From Phoronis australis (lineage: Eukaryota > Phoronida > Phoronidae), in NCBI GenBank assembly GCA_002633005.1, contig NMRA01001193.1, positions 1 through 38,417 on the forward strand: 38,417 nt of DNA, read 5' to 3'. The notes under the pieces were generated by a model. That model saw only the letters and a list, made by a program, of their open reading frames with translations. It ran no database searches and was not told the DNA's origin. Positions within the stretch are counted from its first letter, which is position 1. Each line of letters starts with the position of its first letter. Positions 38,203 through 38,417 of the stretch are shown in pieces. The translations under genes were made by a program, and so were the position numbers.

Positions 38203-38330
38203 ACAAGAGCAACGCGGAGCGTTGAAATGCGCCCACAATTGCACCGCACACGGTATCCTTCTAGGGTTGTTTATTGGTACCATAAAGTGGCCAGTAGAGG
38301 GCATACTTTGCAAAATGGAAAGGCATGGTC
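38203..38330 (-). repeat. Inverted fourth copy of the CTCF-core repeat
   Basis: The complement has GGGCGCATTTCAACGCTC, matching copy 3 (37118-37135), and TGCCCTCTACTGGCCA, matching the core of copies 1 and 2. The motif CCAGTAGAGGGCAT (38291-38304) fits the CTCF consensus at 13 of 14 positions. Confidence 0.6.
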
Positions 38331-38417
38331 ATTGTCTCCTCAATAGGCTAGGGGCAAAATGTGAGTAATCTTCATTTTGAGCGGTTTGGTTGATAGAGGG
38401 TTGCTTAAAGCACCACA

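Noticed and set aside
1-38417. CRISPR arrays, tRNA or rRNA genes, bacterial operons
   Set aside because: No regular spaced repeats, no tRNA-like cloverleaf with a TTCGA-type loop, and clear eukaryotic introns throughout.

Overview
This is metazoan nuclear DNA: AT-rich, gene-sparse, with GT-AG introns of several kb and many mobile elements. The repertoire (CR1/L2-type LINE with a 2A-like motif, Penelope-type GIY-YIG sequence, Ty1/copia, THAP-bearing DNA transposons, MITEs) suggests an aquatic invertebrate such as a lancelet, hemichordate, echinoderm or mollusc. I cannot name the species.

The one clearly recognisable host gene is a plus-strand SAMHD1-like dNTP triphosphohydrolase. Its exons run from about 8.58 kb to at least 28.86 kb, with a tentative 3' end at 32.6 kb. 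Eleven HD/C-terminal exons (9926-28855) join with compatible reading phases into one open protein that aligns end to end with the vertebrate SAMHD1 core. A 67-bp exon at 8581-8647 probably encodes the end of the SAM domain. The start of the SAM domain and the initiator codon were not found. All metal-binding HD residues and most nucleotide-site residues are kept, but the position matching human Tyr374 is Cys.

Layout. 1-1.7 kb: LINE remnants, a probable MITE, and the RNase H end plus LTR of a copia element. 1.7-1.95 kb: a probable terminal exon of an unknown upstream gene. 3.06-6.76 kb: a nearly full-length but broken CR1/L2-like LINE. 8.6-28.9 kb: the SAMHD1-like gene. Its introns hold a 225-bp element with perfect 96-bp inverted arms; a GIY-YIG fragment between 38-bp inverted repeats; two direct duplications, each split by a single N; a 2.66-kb P-like element with a THAP gene and a perfect 8-bp target duplication; a putative LTR with clustered heat-shock elements; a 1.33-kb TTAA-flanked Kolobok-like THAP element with ~300-bp inverted repeats; and a 402-bp MITE. 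28.9-33.6 kb: possible last exons, a G-rich run, a hAT-like MITE, a purine minisatellite and a TG repeat. 33.8-38.4 kb: short MITEs and a diverged repeat family whose core matches the CTCF consensus.

The genes do not form an operon or pathway. One conserved nucleotide-metabolism/innate-immunity enzyme has had its introns heavily colonised by mobile DNA. Some of that DNA carries regulatory-looking motifs (heat-shock elements, CTCF-like sites, a dsRNA-forming palindrome).
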